From contig NW_017802935.1 in NCBI RefSeq assembly GCF_001625305.1, positions 4,096,801 to 4,160,800 of the forward strand: 64,000 nucleotides of DNA, in the 5' to 3' direction. Made by a program: the position numbers and the translations under genes. A model generated the notes under the pieces. That model was not told where the DNA came from. It made no database searches and was given only the letters and a program-made list of their open reading frames with translations. Source of the DNA: Branchiostoma belcheri (lineage: Eukaryota; Chordata; Leptocardii; Amphioxiformes; Branchiostomatidae). Positions 11,101-20,639 of this stretch are shown piece by piece. Within the stretch, counting starts at the first letter, position 1. The number at the start of each line of letters is the position of its first letter.

Positions 11101-11550
11101 GTGAAGACGACGTGTAAGTGCCACGGCGTGTCGGGGTCCTGCAGCGTGCAGACCTGCTGGAGACAGCTCGCCCCCTTCCACGAGATCGGCGACGTCTTGA
11201 AGAACAAGTACGAGAAGGCCATGAAGGTGGTGAGCATGACCAACGGGGCCGGGGAGCGAGCGCAGCTCATGAACGAGCCCGTCGGTAACGAGGCGCCCAA
11301 GGGCCCGAAGAACAACGACATGGTCTTCGTCGACGATTCCCCGAGCTACTGCAAAAAGGGGAAATATTCGTACGGGACGAGGGGGCGGATCTGCGACAAG
11401 GAGAAGAACTGTGACAGCATCTGTTGTGGAAGGGGACACAACACGCAGAGTCTGATAATCAAGAGACCATGCCAGTGCCAGGTCAAGTGGTGTTGTTACG
11501 TCGAGTGCAAAGAATGCAACACAAGAGAAGAAATATACATGTGTAAATAA
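1840..11550 (+). CDS. Wnt9: Wnt9 signalling ligand, C-terminal two exons (partial gene)
   Basis: Join 1840-2111 and 11086-11550; 5' exons lie outside the window. Wnt9 is a secreted, lipid-modified glycoprotein that activates Frizzled/LRP receptors and needs Porcupine and Wntless for export. The visible 244 residues are about two thirds of a usual 365-residue Wnt9. They carry the exon 3 block [20 protein letters not shown] and the acylation loop [10 protein letters not shown], then the cysteine-rich C-terminal domain with [10 protein letters not shown] and [11 protein letters not shown]. The wording [26 protein letters not shown] and [10 protein letters not shown] is specific to vertebrate WNT9A/9B rather than WNT1 or WNT6 (established knowledge). 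The 9 kb intron between the exons is phase 0. The gene ends tail-to-tail with Wnt1. Because the assembly gives only one Wnt9 here, lineage 9A/9B labels do not apply. Confidence 0.96.
2112..2228 (+). repeat. Three-unit 38-41 bp tandem repeat starting at the exon 3 donor
   Basis: Units at 2112-2152, 2153-2190 and 2191-2228 share TAGTACCATAGTAGTAC-like cores. The first unit begins exactly with the functional donor GTGAGTACC; the others read GTGTTAGTACC and lack a good donor. Confidence 0.85.
2246..2428. mobile_element. Foldback (MITE-like) element, TCTCCAAGCAGAGG family
   Basis: 183 bp element with long imperfect inverted arms: TACTCTCCAAGCAGAGGTTT at the left end, and its complement with a small insertion at the right end. 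The arms meet around TTGCACTGGA / TCCAGTGCAA. The flanking 9-mers ACGGAAAGG and ACGAAAAGT match at 7 of 9 bases, a possible decayed target-site duplication. Related ends occur at 57780-57861 and 62452-62696. No coding capacity, so it would be mobilised in trans if at all. Confidence 0.75.
2739..2983. mobile_element. Foldback element with internal 20-22 bp tandem repeats
   Basis: 245 bp with terminal inverted repeats beginning CAGGGGTGCCAGAGTGTACA and flanked on both sides by TTAAA, a likely 5 bp target-site duplication. The interior is a run of TACAGTGCAATTTTACGGAA-type repeats in one orientation, with the complement near the right end. It has no coding capacity. The transposon superfamily is not clear from the ends alone. 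Confidence 0.8.
2984..6831. other. Wnt9 intron 3, 5' portion: no gene recognised
   Basis: Apart from the 3.3-3.6 kb tandem duplication I see no supported feature. Open frames here, including the 162-codon frame on the minus strand at 4056-4544, have low-complexity composition and no family resemblance. They lie inside the intron of a plus-strand gene. Confidence 0.6.
3301..3608 (+). repeat. Two-unit tandem duplication (period about 183 bp)
   Basis: CCTGGAAATA starts unit 1 at 3301 and unit 2 at 3484. Both continue with GTTTAAGAAATGTTGAGTGA and GAAGGGGTGGGG, then diverge. The second unit is truncated near 3608. No coding potential; the 61-codon open frame across it is a chance frame. Confidence 0.75.
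6832..7026. mobile_element. Mutator-like foldback MITE (TAGCCT-end family), copy 1
   Basis: 195 bp element with inverted ends: TAGGCTCAATGGCATG at the left, and CATGCTACGGAGGCTA-like sequence at the right. It is flanked by the 9-mers GACTTTAGA and GACTATAGA (8 of 9 identical), as expected for a 9 bp Mutator-type target duplication. A second copy of the same family lies in the opposite orientation at 40598-40793, sharing the stretches around AAAACTGGGG, GTCTTCAGGGTC and TTTCTGATTGCAT. No coding capacity. Confidence 0.8.
7027..8440. other. Wnt9 intron 3, middle: no gene recognised
   Basis: AT-rich unique-looking sequence. The only simple repeat is a short (CAAA)n run at about 8297-8335. No exon, RNA gene or transposon end could be supported. 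Confidence 0.6.
8441..8680 (+). mobile_element. tRNA-derived SINE, near full length
   Basis: The 5' part is tRNA-like with both internal RNA polymerase III promoter boxes: A box TGGCGTAGCGG at 8455-8465 and B box GGTTCGAGTC at 8498-8507. A tRNA-unrelated body follows (CTTGGGAAAGGCACTTTACA, GAGTATTGTATTGTCCC, CACCACGTCTTGTGAC) and then an A-rich tail. Partial copies of the same body occur at 17845-18062 and 22524-22633, and a 5' fragment at 39493-39562. It is not a tRNA gene, because the cloverleaf is incomplete. Confidence 0.85.
8681..10705. other. Wnt9 intron 3, 3' portion: no gene recognised
   Basis: No supported exon or transposon end. Open frames of 64-116 codons in this stretch have no recognisable domain. 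Confidence 0.55.
10706..11041 (+). repeat. Three-unit 110 bp tandem array just before Wnt9 last exon
   Basis: Three units share AATAACATGACGATTTC, CAGTTTAGTCAC, GAGCACCTTTGACTGTTGG and ACTAACACTTCCTACTTAATG-like stretches. Each unit carries a consensus-like branch point: TACTAAC at 10805-10811, TACTAAC at 10916-10922, and CACTAAC at 11021-11027, about 60 nt before the exon at 11086. The array thus multiplies the branch-point region of the last intron. Confidence 0.85.
11086..11550 (+). CDS. Wnt9: Wnt9 last coding exon
   Basis: 465 nt including TAA at 11548-11550, acceptor ATATCAG at 11079-11085, phase 0. Encodes 154 residues starting [19 protein letters not shown]. The first serine of the VSGSC loop is the residue that Porcupine acylates in Wnt proteins. 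I count 16 cysteines in the exon, the same number as in the last Wnt1 exon. The end EEIYMCK matches the WNT9 C-terminus. No internal stops or frameshifts. Confidence 0.97.
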   Translation: MVRSRVKTTCKCHGVSGSCSVQTCWRQLAPFHEIGDVLKNKYEKAMKVVSMTNGAGERAQLMNEPVGNEAPKGPKNNDMVFVDDSPSYCKKGKYSYGTRGRICDKEKNCDSICCGRGHNTQSLIIKRPCQCQVKWCCYVECKECNTREEIYMCK

Positions 11551-11571
11551 CGCTTCTAATAATAATTCGCC

Positions 11572-11676
11572 TAGCCTGGGTACCATCCTACTTGTATGCC
11601 GGGGCTCCCATACTCGCTTCCCTAAGGGATGCGAGTGTGGGAGCCCCGGCATACAAGTAGGATGGTACCCAGGCTA
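11572..11676. mobile_element. 105 bp perfect-hairpin MITE in Wnt9 3' UTR, 9 bp target duplication
   Basis: Nearly the whole element is one hairpin: the 52 bp arms differ at only two positions, one of which would be a G-U pair in RNA. The ends read TAGCCTGGGTACCATCC and its complement. It is flanked by exact 9-mers TAATTCGCC at 11563-11571 and 11677-11685, the mark of a Mutator-type insertion. It sits 22 bp after the Wnt9 stop codon, so the Wnt9 mRNA probably contains it. The strong arm identity suggests a recent insertion. Confidence 0.93.
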
Positions 11677-11685
11677 TAATTCGCC

Positions 11686-13334
11686 CACAGTTCCTATATC
11701 TAAGTTTCTTTTCGTGAAGCTTATGTATTATTGTCACTTGTTTCTTGTACATATACTTTTCAAACAGAATGTGTTGTATACATATTCCAGAACGGTTAAA
11801 GATGAGAGTAATAGTGTAGAAAAAATGTTGTTTTTGAATGTTTGGCTTCCAGAAAGGAAGGTGTTGAAGACGTATTTATTTATCAGGAGGAAAATTGTGT
11901 TGTGTAAATGTGGAACGTTCTGTTACTGTCAAGAGGAAGATTCTTTTTACAATGGAGTATCATTAAAAAAGCATTGGCTAAAACAGATTTTAAAAACGTG
12001 CAAATATGAAGCATAGAAAGTTGGAATAGCGTAGCACTATGGGTTTTTTTGTTGAGTTTACCTATACCCGAACAATAGTTGCGTCTAACTTGTATACTTT
12101 CTTGGTATAACTTGCCGCCATACTGAAATAGCTATGCTCTGTCGCTTTATTCAACTGAATTCTGTAAAAAAAAATCTTGAGTTGCATACTAAAACAATTT
12201 TGTAAAAATGTATAGCATGCATTCGTTGTGGCAAAGGATTGGTTTTGGATATATTAAGAAAAAGAATTGAAGAAATGGAAGATTTGAATTATCATTTTAA
12301 CGATTTTGTACATAATTGTGTCATATCCCTGTGGGGCAGCCATTTTGGGATGACTATTATGGGATGGCAACGTTGTGCGCAGGCGCAAACATTTGCGTCT
12401 GCGCACTGGGTAGTTAAGCAAATTTCTTACAGAAAAAGATTAGAAGACACGATCGAGCCTTCTATTGGTTTGGGATATGATTTTAGCATATAGATGAGCA
12501 CTTACAAGCGTTTATCTTCACAAACGTGTTAACAACAGCAGTAGATCACCATGTACATAAATTTGTTTAGTTATCGTAGCCAGTAATGTGGTGATGGGAC
12601 GTCAGTCAATGCGAAACGGTCAGTAACAACTAAATTATCTCGCCTGTATGACCTTATGTTGATTCGTTTACAGACTTATTAATTCTTACCCCCCACAATG
12701 CTTTCAAACTGCCTTCCTGTTTCTGGACCAAAGAAAACGTTTTTACCCGTTTTGTCAATCCAAAAGGCAGAGGGACATTAGTTTTCCTTACTTATAGCAA
12801 GATGGCACATTGGCATTACTGTGAAGCTATCGTAAGCAACATTTGCAAGCATATATATTTCATAAAATAATTTAAAAAAATCAATGGTCACAAAATGGTA
12901 TTGCTCGTGGGCAAGCCTTTGGAGTGTATGCATTTTAGGTAAGGCGGTGGGTTCTAAAAAAGATAAATACGAAGGGATAAAATGGACTAAAAAGAGACAA
13001 AAACATTCCAAGCCCTTTCTGTCCTTGGAAATGGAAATAGCCCTTACAGTTGGCTTGACATTGATCAGTGCACAAAGAGGGCACCCCCCCCGAAGAGTAC
13101 TATTGATAGGCGTGCAATTCTTTTAAAGAATCTGTATTTTTTCCTCTGTTGCTGTTTTAATTTATTTCGTGGCTGAGTCTGAGCATTATTTTCTTGGTGA
13201 GAGGGACCGCATTTTCTAAGATGAACTGGAGAATGTAATAAATGCATTCCTTCTCTTTTTATACCACTGCAATTGGTCTGGATTTATTTTATGTTATACA
13301 TCACGGTGTGAAGTGAGAAATGCATACTAGTACA
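11686..13334. other. Downstream of Wnt9: presumed 3' UTR and spacer
   Basis: AT-rich. The Wnt9 polyadenylation site should lie here, but I could not single out a convincing AATAAA with context. No gene recognised. Confidence 0.5.
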
Positions 13335-13441
13335 CACACATACTAGTAGGCACACACACACGGACACACACACACACATACATACATACATACATACATA
13401 CACACATACATACATACACACATACATACATACATACATAT
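13335..13441. repeat. CA / CATA microsatellite
   Basis: Short CACACACA tracts grade into an imperfect run of CATA tetranucleotides (with CACA interruptions). The tyrosine/methionine/valine-rich minus-strand open frames over it are artefacts of this repeat. Confidence 0.95.
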
Positions 13442-13873
13442 ATACTGTGATTTGCATACAGACGCGCAATACATACATCCGTTCACAGATAGCTTAGATG
13501 AGAGAAATTCACAAACTCCCATCCATTTCTTTATCACATACAAGATTTAAGCGGCCTTTATGTAAATCTATCACAATGCTAGCTAGAACAAAAAAGTCTT
13601 AGGGATCAAGTCTTAGGGATCTATATCTAGCGTCAAAACTCTACTATCAAATCAACATCTACATATTGTATACCCATTGCAAATATGTATTTTTTTTTCT
13701 AATCATTGCAAAGTGAACCTGGTCTTAACATCGTATATCGATGATTTTCGGTTCAATATAATGTCACATCAATTCCCCTCGCTTAAGTGCACAGACACAT
13801 TCGATCCCAAAATTATCAGATACATTATACATTATACATAATTGCATGGTACATAATTAATTGTCATAAATCT

Positions 13874-14113
13874 CTAAGAGTTCAACAAAAAACTGTTTAC
13901 AGCAGTCTTGAACTTAGTCATATTGGGACTGTCAGGGAAGACCGAGGCTGGTAAGGAGTTCCACAGCCTGCTAGTCCTTGGTACATATGAGGACATGTGA
14001 AGCTGAGTGTTGGATTTTGGAACTTTTATTGGGAGACAAAAGAAGGAAAATATGTAACACTGTTTTGCAGCTTGTCCACAACTATGGATGCTGTTTTGTA
14101 ACTTCTGTAACAA
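13874..14113 (-). mobile_element. 3' end of a non-LTR retrotransposon (LINE) reverse-transcriptase ORF, fragment
   Basis: The minus-strand translation contains SSYVPRTSRLWNSLP and then ASVFPDSPNMTKFKTAVNSF. This is the characteristic C-terminal tail of ORF2 proteins in CR1/L2/Jockey-type LINEs (RTxRLWNSLPxxV...FK..). Only about 80 residues remain, followed by a stop, which is typical of a 5'-truncated LINE copy. The catalytic reverse-transcriptase core and endonuclease are absent. Confidence 0.75.
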
Positions 14114-14455
14114 AATAGTTCAGTTGTAACGCAAGGATTCTCTCAAATCCATCTCCGGTGTGCCTATGACGACGTCCGTCGAAAAAGGGCGGGCTTTTTC
14201 CTCATGACGTCATCATCAGACGACAGTGATGAAAAAAGGGGACATTGTAGGCGCTTTCTTGGGGGAAATTTCCCTATTTTGTAAGTTATGTAACAAAGTA
14301 GCTCTGTAATGCTAGGATTCGATTCTTTCACATATTTGCGCCGTTCATTGCAAAAAGACGGACTTTTTCCTCATGACGTCATCATCAGACGACAATGATG
14401 AAAAAAAGGAGGACATTGTAGGAAATTTTCTTGTGGGAAAATTCCCACGGTTTGG
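14096..14455 (+). repeat. Two-unit tandem repeat (about 180 bp) with paired CRE-like sites
   Basis: Two units share TTTTTCCTCATGACGTCATC, ATCAGACGACA, TGATGAAAAAA and GGACATTGTAGG. Each contains a perfect CRE/ATF palindrome TGACGTCA, at 14205-14212 and 14374-14381. Function unknown; the palindrome may bind CREB/ATF proteins (inference). Confidence 0.8.
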
Positions 14456-15085
14456 GCGTAGAGATCCCGGGAGGCACGAGACACACTAAGTCCCTGCACG
14501 ATGTGCTGATTTCGATCGATAGTATGGCACAAAGTACACAAAATAAACAACAGGTCTTTGATAAGGCTGTATTGTTGCCGTGACATGCCAGACCCCAGAG
14601 AGCAATCCATCAACCAGCCCAGTTTTGACAGCGAGCATTTGTACTATGTGGACATCAAAACAGCCGAGGGAACAGAAAATACAATTTGTGTATATATAAC
14701 ACACGGAAATGGTCTTCGCGCCCGTAGTCTGAACTATAGACAGAGGGTGAAGCGTTCGTGAAGTTTCGGTAATGTTCGTCAAACTTCGCGACAACTTAGG
14801 TGGCCATCTGAGAAGAGTACTAGATTTAGCTATGTTATAAAAAATAAAGTCCTCAACCGCATCAACCAATCACAGTAACCATTATCTATTGACGTATTTT
14901 TTTATATCCAACAATTTCAACAATCCAATCAGATTTCGATCAAGAAAACACTAGCTGTCAAACTACCGGATTGACCGGTATTACCTTATCTATATTCCAC
15001 CGTCAGGAGTTTTTCTTTCTCCAGAGGTAGCGACGGGGAATGGCGGGAATGCGGCCGGGACAATCACGCAAGCACGCGTGGAGAC

Positions 15086-15353
15086 TAGCCTCCTTCGCAG
15101 ACTTGTAGGGGCGGCGTTATGTTTTTTTTCGGTGAGCGACGCGAGTTATGCCGCGGAGGGACGAATTTGCAGCGGAGAGAAGGTTTCGCGCTCCAACAAA
15201 TCTCTTTTGAAGGCTGGCTTAATCGCAAGTCCTTTTGGTTGTCGACTGCAAGCAGACTTGTTGGAGCGCGAAACCTTCTCTCCCTCCACGGTATAACTCG
15301 CGTCGCTCACCGAAAAAATAACGCCGCGCCCTACAAGTCTGCGAAGGAGGCTA
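15086..15353. mobile_element. Large foldback MITE, Mutator-type, 10 bp target duplication
   Basis: 268 bp element. The left arm starts TAGCCTCCTTCGCAGACTTG and the right arm is its complement. Arms continue through CGGTGAGCGACGCGAGTTAT and GAGAAGGTTTCGCGCTCCAA (each with its complement), leaving a loop of only tens of bases. The flanks GCGTGGAGAC (15076-15085) and GCGTAGAGAC (15354-15363) match at 9 of 10 bases. The high GC content and CpG-rich arms differ from the neighbourhood. The several open frames over it are mirror images of one another, not genes. Confidence 0.9.
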
Positions 15354-15363
15354 GCGTAGAGAC

Positions 15364-16030
15364 GACCCCGTGGAAAACACGGAGAGACGGGGGGAACAAA
15401 GGAACGGGAACCACACATGATGAAGCGATATTAGCACCAGAAAATCCGCCGGCAGACCATTGTCTGTAGATATGTGGGAAATGCGGGGAGCGTTTTCTAG
15501 ATCTAGGCGTAAAATGAGGAAGTGAGGTGGTTGGCCAAATGGGTGGGGAGGGGGGCGTTCTTCGCTCTGTCGCTTTTTTTCTAAAGACAGGTAATCATTT
15601 AGGAAGTCAGCCTTCCTAACTTAACCACTATCTACACCAGGTGTTTTGTTTAAGGTGAAGTTTGGGGAAGTGCGCCTTGTGGTTAGGACCTCCCTTAAGC
15701 GTTGGCATCTTCCAACGACTGTGTAAGAATCGTTCACAATTTACCACTAGGTGGTCTGAAAAATCAGTCGATTACTAAACAATATAAATTGCTGTATGGG
15801 ACAAAGGCATAATTGTATAAATGTTTTGTGAGATCGCAATCGTAATACAACTATGTTTTAGATCATGACCTATAACGTTAATAAAAGTTTAATACTGAAA
15901 AGTTTTGAATTAGACAAAACACGATTAGATACATTTGGTAAGAAATCTACCACCAATTTCAACGCAGTCCTACTATGTAACAAGTATGCAGTTGATGAAA
16001 TGAGTTCGTAACGTCGTCAAATGACAAGTA
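15364..16030. other. Wnt9-Wnt1 spacer: no gene recognised
   Basis: No open frame, RNA gene or transposon end that I can support. Confidence 0.6.
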
Positions 16031-16335
16031 TACTAGGAATTCATAAACTAGATTCTACACTGTCTCTGTAGAATTCTCAGTGCTGATACCTACCATTGTG
16101 AACGATACTATGGTCTTCACATGTCACAAATCAATGGAAACCATTATACTAGAATTTCTGACGACCGTACGTACAAAGTATATACATTGTACTAGGAATT
16201 CACAAACTAGATTTTACACTTTCTCTGTAGAATTCTTAGTGCTGATACCTACCCTTGTGAACGATACTATGGTCTTCACATCTCACAAATTAATGGGAAC
16301 CATTATACTAGAATTTCTGTCGACCGTACGTACGT
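16031..16335 (+). repeat. Two-unit tandem duplication (period 159 bp)
   Basis: TACTAGGAATTC starts the units at 16031 and 16190. Both continue with CTCTGTAGAATTCT, AGTGCTGATACCTACC, GAACGATACTATGGTCTTCA and CGACCGTACGTAC. Differences are scattered single bases. The 93-codon frame across it is a repeat artefact. Confidence 0.85.
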
Positions 16336-17033
16336 TTGAACAGAATCGATATAGAAAATAGACAGATTTGGACCGTTTTATCTTGTATAATTTTCTCCTG
16401 ACACGGAGGTTAAGACTGGTATGAAAAAGCCACACGGTTTACCTCCCCCGTGTAGGCATGTGATTACGGCTGTCAAACTACGTCAAAATGATTGACAGTT
16501 CGGACGGACGACAAGCAGTGGCGCATCGATTTTTGTTGGCCAGTTAGCGCTTAAAATCCAATAGTTTACATACGAACAAAGGCCGACCTGGGGGCGAAAA
16601 GCCGTCCGCACATATTTGTCATTTTTTTCTCAAATGCCTCACTTAGTCATTTGATAAGAATTATGATGACTCTATCGACCGGGAGAAAAACACACGCACA
16701 GTCGTGCGGGGAAGAGTCAACAAGGTGCCAAGGTCGAAATGCTGTTGAGATCCAGCGGTGCTTCTGAGAAAAAGCGCACCATGCGGCTGTATAGAAAAAT
16801 GCATACCTAAAATTGAACCGCGACGGGGGTCGACATCGTCTACCAGATACCTTTGACCCAGTGCTGACGTCACACTTCAAAGAAGCCACGTGACAAGCTT
16901 CACTGGGTCAGTCTACTGAGGAAGACCAGAGTGGCTGGTCGAAAGCTCTAGCTGAGAGAATTTCTTGTGTTGGACCAAAAGTTTTAACTTTAAACACATA
17001 CCTAAAATTGTTGCGAACAATTTTAGCAGGTAA

Positions 17034-17438
17034 GGCCACACCAAGTAAATTTTATGGATGACGTCCTTTGGAGACCCTAAATCTAATGCGAGAGGGTGAG
17101 AAAAAAACAAGAAGGGCCCTAAAAAACAAGATGCCTAGATTAGAAATATACTAAGAGATGACAAATTTTAGGACACAAATTGAATGAGGTGACACAGTGT
17201 AACAAGCAAAGAAGTCTTTAATTCATCATCAAAACAGCAATAAATCAGGTGGAACAGCAGTTGTCGTCCTGTCCTGTTTTCGCTTTACGGGTTTCACGTC
17301 AATTAATCTGACGATTGGCACTGTCGTGACTCTTTGGTCATAGTTACAGGAAGCGGAATTTCTTGGGTTTTTTTTCTAGGAACAGGCCAAAATCAATGCG
17401 CGCGTGGACGTCATCCATAAAATTTACTTGGTGTGGCC
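17034..17438. mobile_element. PIF/Harbinger-like MITE, copy 1
   Basis: 405 bp with terminal inverted repeats of about 35 bp, starting GGCCACACCAAGTAAATTTT. It is flanked by TAA on both sides, fitting the TWA target site of PIF/Harbinger transposons. The related element at 50314-50709 shares the terminal GGCC, the subterminal ATGGATGACRTCC-like block and a GCGCGCG stretch, and is flanked by TTA. No transposase frame is present. Confidence 0.85.
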
Positions 17439-17844
17439 TAATAGTTTACTTACATGGTTGCTCCTCCGATGTTGCTGGCTGATGTGTAGAATGTTGTGCT
17501 CCATTAAAAACGCCAACAATGTAGTAAGATTCCACGCGATCCATTTGAAATCCGAATAAAAGTGCCGTTGGTAATCCTACGGACGATCCCTCTGGAACAT
17601 CCATACATCCACTATGACTCGATCGACGGGGTTTAGATAATCATTCCGTCTTTTCCCATCTGGAAAATAAAAATGCTCATCATGAGATATGAAGATGTAT
17701 ATACTGTACATCGTGTGGGCGAAGTTTGATAGGTAAACTCTGTGTGAAGTCATTGGTCTACAGTATCTCTGTCAGCTTTGTCGGGATTTCTATTTTGTCA
17801 GCTTCTCTTTTCAACCCCCGAAGGTTGAAAAAAAAATAGAAAAC

Positions 17845-18062
17845 CGTGTGGAGTAACGGCTCGAACCCAAGAGGTCCCGGGTTCGAACCCCACCTTGTCA
17901 CCGATCTTGTGCCCTTGGGAAAGGCACTTTACACGACTTTCCTCAGATCGGTGAAAATTAGTACCTAGCTTCGGTTAGGGCCGTCCCTCGGATAGGACGT
18001 TAAATGTTGAACATGGGAGAGCCACACACCACGCAGGTTAAAGAACTCACCACACTTATCGA
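17845..18062 (+). mobile_element. tRNA-derived SINE, copy with damaged A box
   Basis: B box GGTTCGAACCC at 17880-17890, then CACCGATCTTGTGCCCTTGG and GCACTTTACACGACTTTCC as in the 8.4 kb copy, then a longer body (GGGCCGTCCCTCGGATAGGA, CACCACACTTATCGAAAGAG). The A-box half is shortened compared with 8455-8465, so this copy is probably not transcribed from its own promoter. Confidence 0.8.
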
Positions 18063-20459
18063 AAGAGTATGGATAATATTTTGTAACTTATATTTAACAA
18101 AATGGCTCTTTCTTTTGGCGTAGGCCAGTACCTCCCCCAACCCCCAAAAAGTTGACAAAATGGAAAGCCCGCTAAGCTGCTCAGTAGGACATACCTTCTG
18201 TGCTAGGAGACGGTACGTCGGCCTTTACGCCATGATGCTAGTAACTTATCAACTAACACATATCGTAACGGCGTCCACTCATGCGTAACTTATCAACTAC
18301 TAGTATATAGCACCAGTGACGTATCATGATTATGAATATAGCACCCTCCGGCAACGCATTATCTTCTCTATAATATGTTTCTTACTACTATTCAACTACA
18401 TAAGCCTGAAAAAAGTCAGTAATCTTCTAGTAGATCAAATCAAATCAAATTTTTATTCAGTAAGGCTCTCGCGGGCGAATACCCGAATTACGTTGTGGGG
18501 GGGGGGGCTTTTTTTCCTTTCCACGTCTGCTTGAAAATGAATTTTGGCAGTTGAGAAATGCGTACATTTTGTACATAGTCCCTGCACACTTGTTAACTCA
18601 CGGTATGCGCCTCTGTCTTCTTGGAATGTTACATGTTTTTGTGTGGTGTTTTCGACTTTTCATACAAAACCTTCGTCGGGTGGGATTCCTTCGCAGAAAT
18701 GTTACTGAAGGCCATAGATGACACATGGCGAGTCTGACCATTTCTTGGTGCGCCTATAACGCTTCTTGCCCCTTTCCCTTGTTGTTTCAAATTCTTACTT
18801 AATGTTTTCCTTCCTCCATTTGTCTTTCCTTTAAATTACAAAATATTGTCACATATCACATTCTTGTACCTTCACGACATACACTAGTGAATACTGTCTA
18901 TGTAAAGGTACTTCTCGATACAATGGTAACACACATACCATGCACTTAGGCATGGATCTATGTTAAAGAGCTAAGATAGTCGCTAGCTATAGCATCACAA
19001 TCTTGATCTAACATGAATATAGAAGTTGCTCACCATGAAAAGTTTATAGGCCTAACTTTTCCCCCAAACACAGCAAATACAAGCCAGGACATTCGTCCAA
19101 TGCCCATGTGAAATACTTCAATCTAACATCCTACCAAAATCACCACCCAGAAAAATGAATGAAATCCTTGTTTGCTGGACCTTAACCATTTACAACATCT
19201 ATGAAGTAACCAAAGGAAAAGATATGGACTCATTCTCACCTGTACCTCGTATGATGTACAAAAGCTTTGACTCCGGCCGTATGCTACTCCCTTCCGTACG
19301 CAGCGTTATCTTGCGACTGTAAGCCGTTCCGGAAAACGTTCTTGTATTATATACCCAGGGTGGTCCTTTTCTCGGTAGTAACACCAGAAAACACATTCCT
19401 AGCACCACACCGCGACCGCACGAACCTCTGCTCTCACATAAACAAAGGCATCAGACCTGCCAAAAAAGTGCTACACACGGGGAAAAACATCGTTATAAAT
19501 GAGTGGCTGTGATTGTGGGAGGGGCACGCTCCGTTACTCCGTTGCCATAGAGACGGTATGTTCGATGCAGGTGCAACCTGTAAGTTTTTTTCTACTAGTG
19601 ATTTCTCTACTAAAGGGAGCCGAGAAAAAATTGGAGGCACCTAAAAGTTGAAGGACAAATTTTACTGACAACTGCCAGGGAGCGAAATTTGTCAAGAGAC
19701 ATTTTTTTGGTCCAGTGGTTTTTGTGGTGGCTTTTCAGCAAAGCAGAATAGGGTAGTAAGTGCAGTGTGATTTCTGAACCATTTTTTTTATTCATTTAGA
19801 CAAATTTACCACAAATAAGGTGGTATGGTGGAACAGGAATCACTTTTTTAAGGCCACCATATCGACAAAATCATAAAACACTAATACATATATATACATA
19901 TTCAATTGATTTTCATGCAGAATCAAAAATGATTCAAATAAACATAGAAATCAACATAGTAGATCAACTTGGTAACGGAAGAGGGACGGTTAACTAGATC
20001 AATACAAAATTAAAGTATTGCAAGATCAGATAAAGTAGGATAAAATTTTTGCCTTGTAAAACTGATGTGACAGTGCAGCACTGTGGAAAAGAGAGACTGT
20101 GACAGTAACATTTCCTGTGTCCTTGCTAAGAACCCATCGTTCAAGGATCCTCTCAAATAATGCCCAGGGATTGGGTGCCTCCCTTACTAATTATTCGGGA
20201 CAAAAGTCACAGTCTATGGGACTTAATTTGAGATGGTGGACACATTAGTAGGTGACAACTAGTATGTTTTCGTTATGATTGCCATGGACAAGTATAAATA
20301 TGAAAGCAGTGCTGACTTTGCTTCAATACGCTAGGGGTCGCTTTTTCACCGCTCATACTTGCGTAAAAGCATTGCAATCATGTCTATCATCATATAGACC
20401 TGTTGAATGCTTTGCGGTCTTTCGTTTCGTAACTCCAAGCTTTGATAGTTGTTCGCGGT
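18063..20459. other. Wnt9-Wnt1 spacer: no gene recognised
   Basis: Contains a short (AAATC)n tract near 18435-18460, a poly-G run near 18498, and one RFX-type X-box GTTGCCATAGAGAC at 19541-19554. No coding sequence supported. Confidence 0.55.
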
Positions 20460-20529
20460 CCTTCAGATTTTCTCACTGTAGACAAGGCAAAAGCCCCGTG
20501 TGTTTTGAAGAATACCATGATGCTTTGCG

Positions 20530-20631
20530 CAGAAATTTGGCGGGAGGTTCGAATTCAAAATGGCGGACAACATTGGCGACCCCGACTCTTCATGTAAACA
20601 ACAACAAAGTACAACAACCGGCTGAGTTGGG
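20530..20631 (+). promoter_or_regulatory. Promoter-like block with E2F/YY1-type sites and a possible first exon
   Basis: TTTGGCGGGA (E2F-like) at about 20536-20545 is followed by AAAATGGCGGAC (YY1-like, also a good start context) at 20557-20568. The ATG at 20560 opens 21 codons (MADNIGDPDSSCKQQQSTTTG) before a TGA, and a strong donor GTGAGT lies at 20631. A plausible acceptor TTCTTTTCGTAG ends near 20765. This combination is typical of housekeeping-type promoters. Because the frame stops before the donor, it could be a noncoding first exon, a decayed gene start or chance. Confidence 0.3.
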
Positions 20632-20639
20632 TGAGTAAT

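Noticed and set aside
11062-11652. 196-codon minus-strand frame over Wnt9 exon 4
   Set aside because: Shadow of the GC-rich coding exon and of the adjacent hairpin; no independent evidence.
13284-13543. Two minus-strand frames rich in Tyr, Met and Val
   Set aside because: Translation of the CATA/CACA microsatellite.
15078-15469. Overlapping open frames on both strands
   Set aside because: Mirror-image products of the foldback element at 15086-15353.
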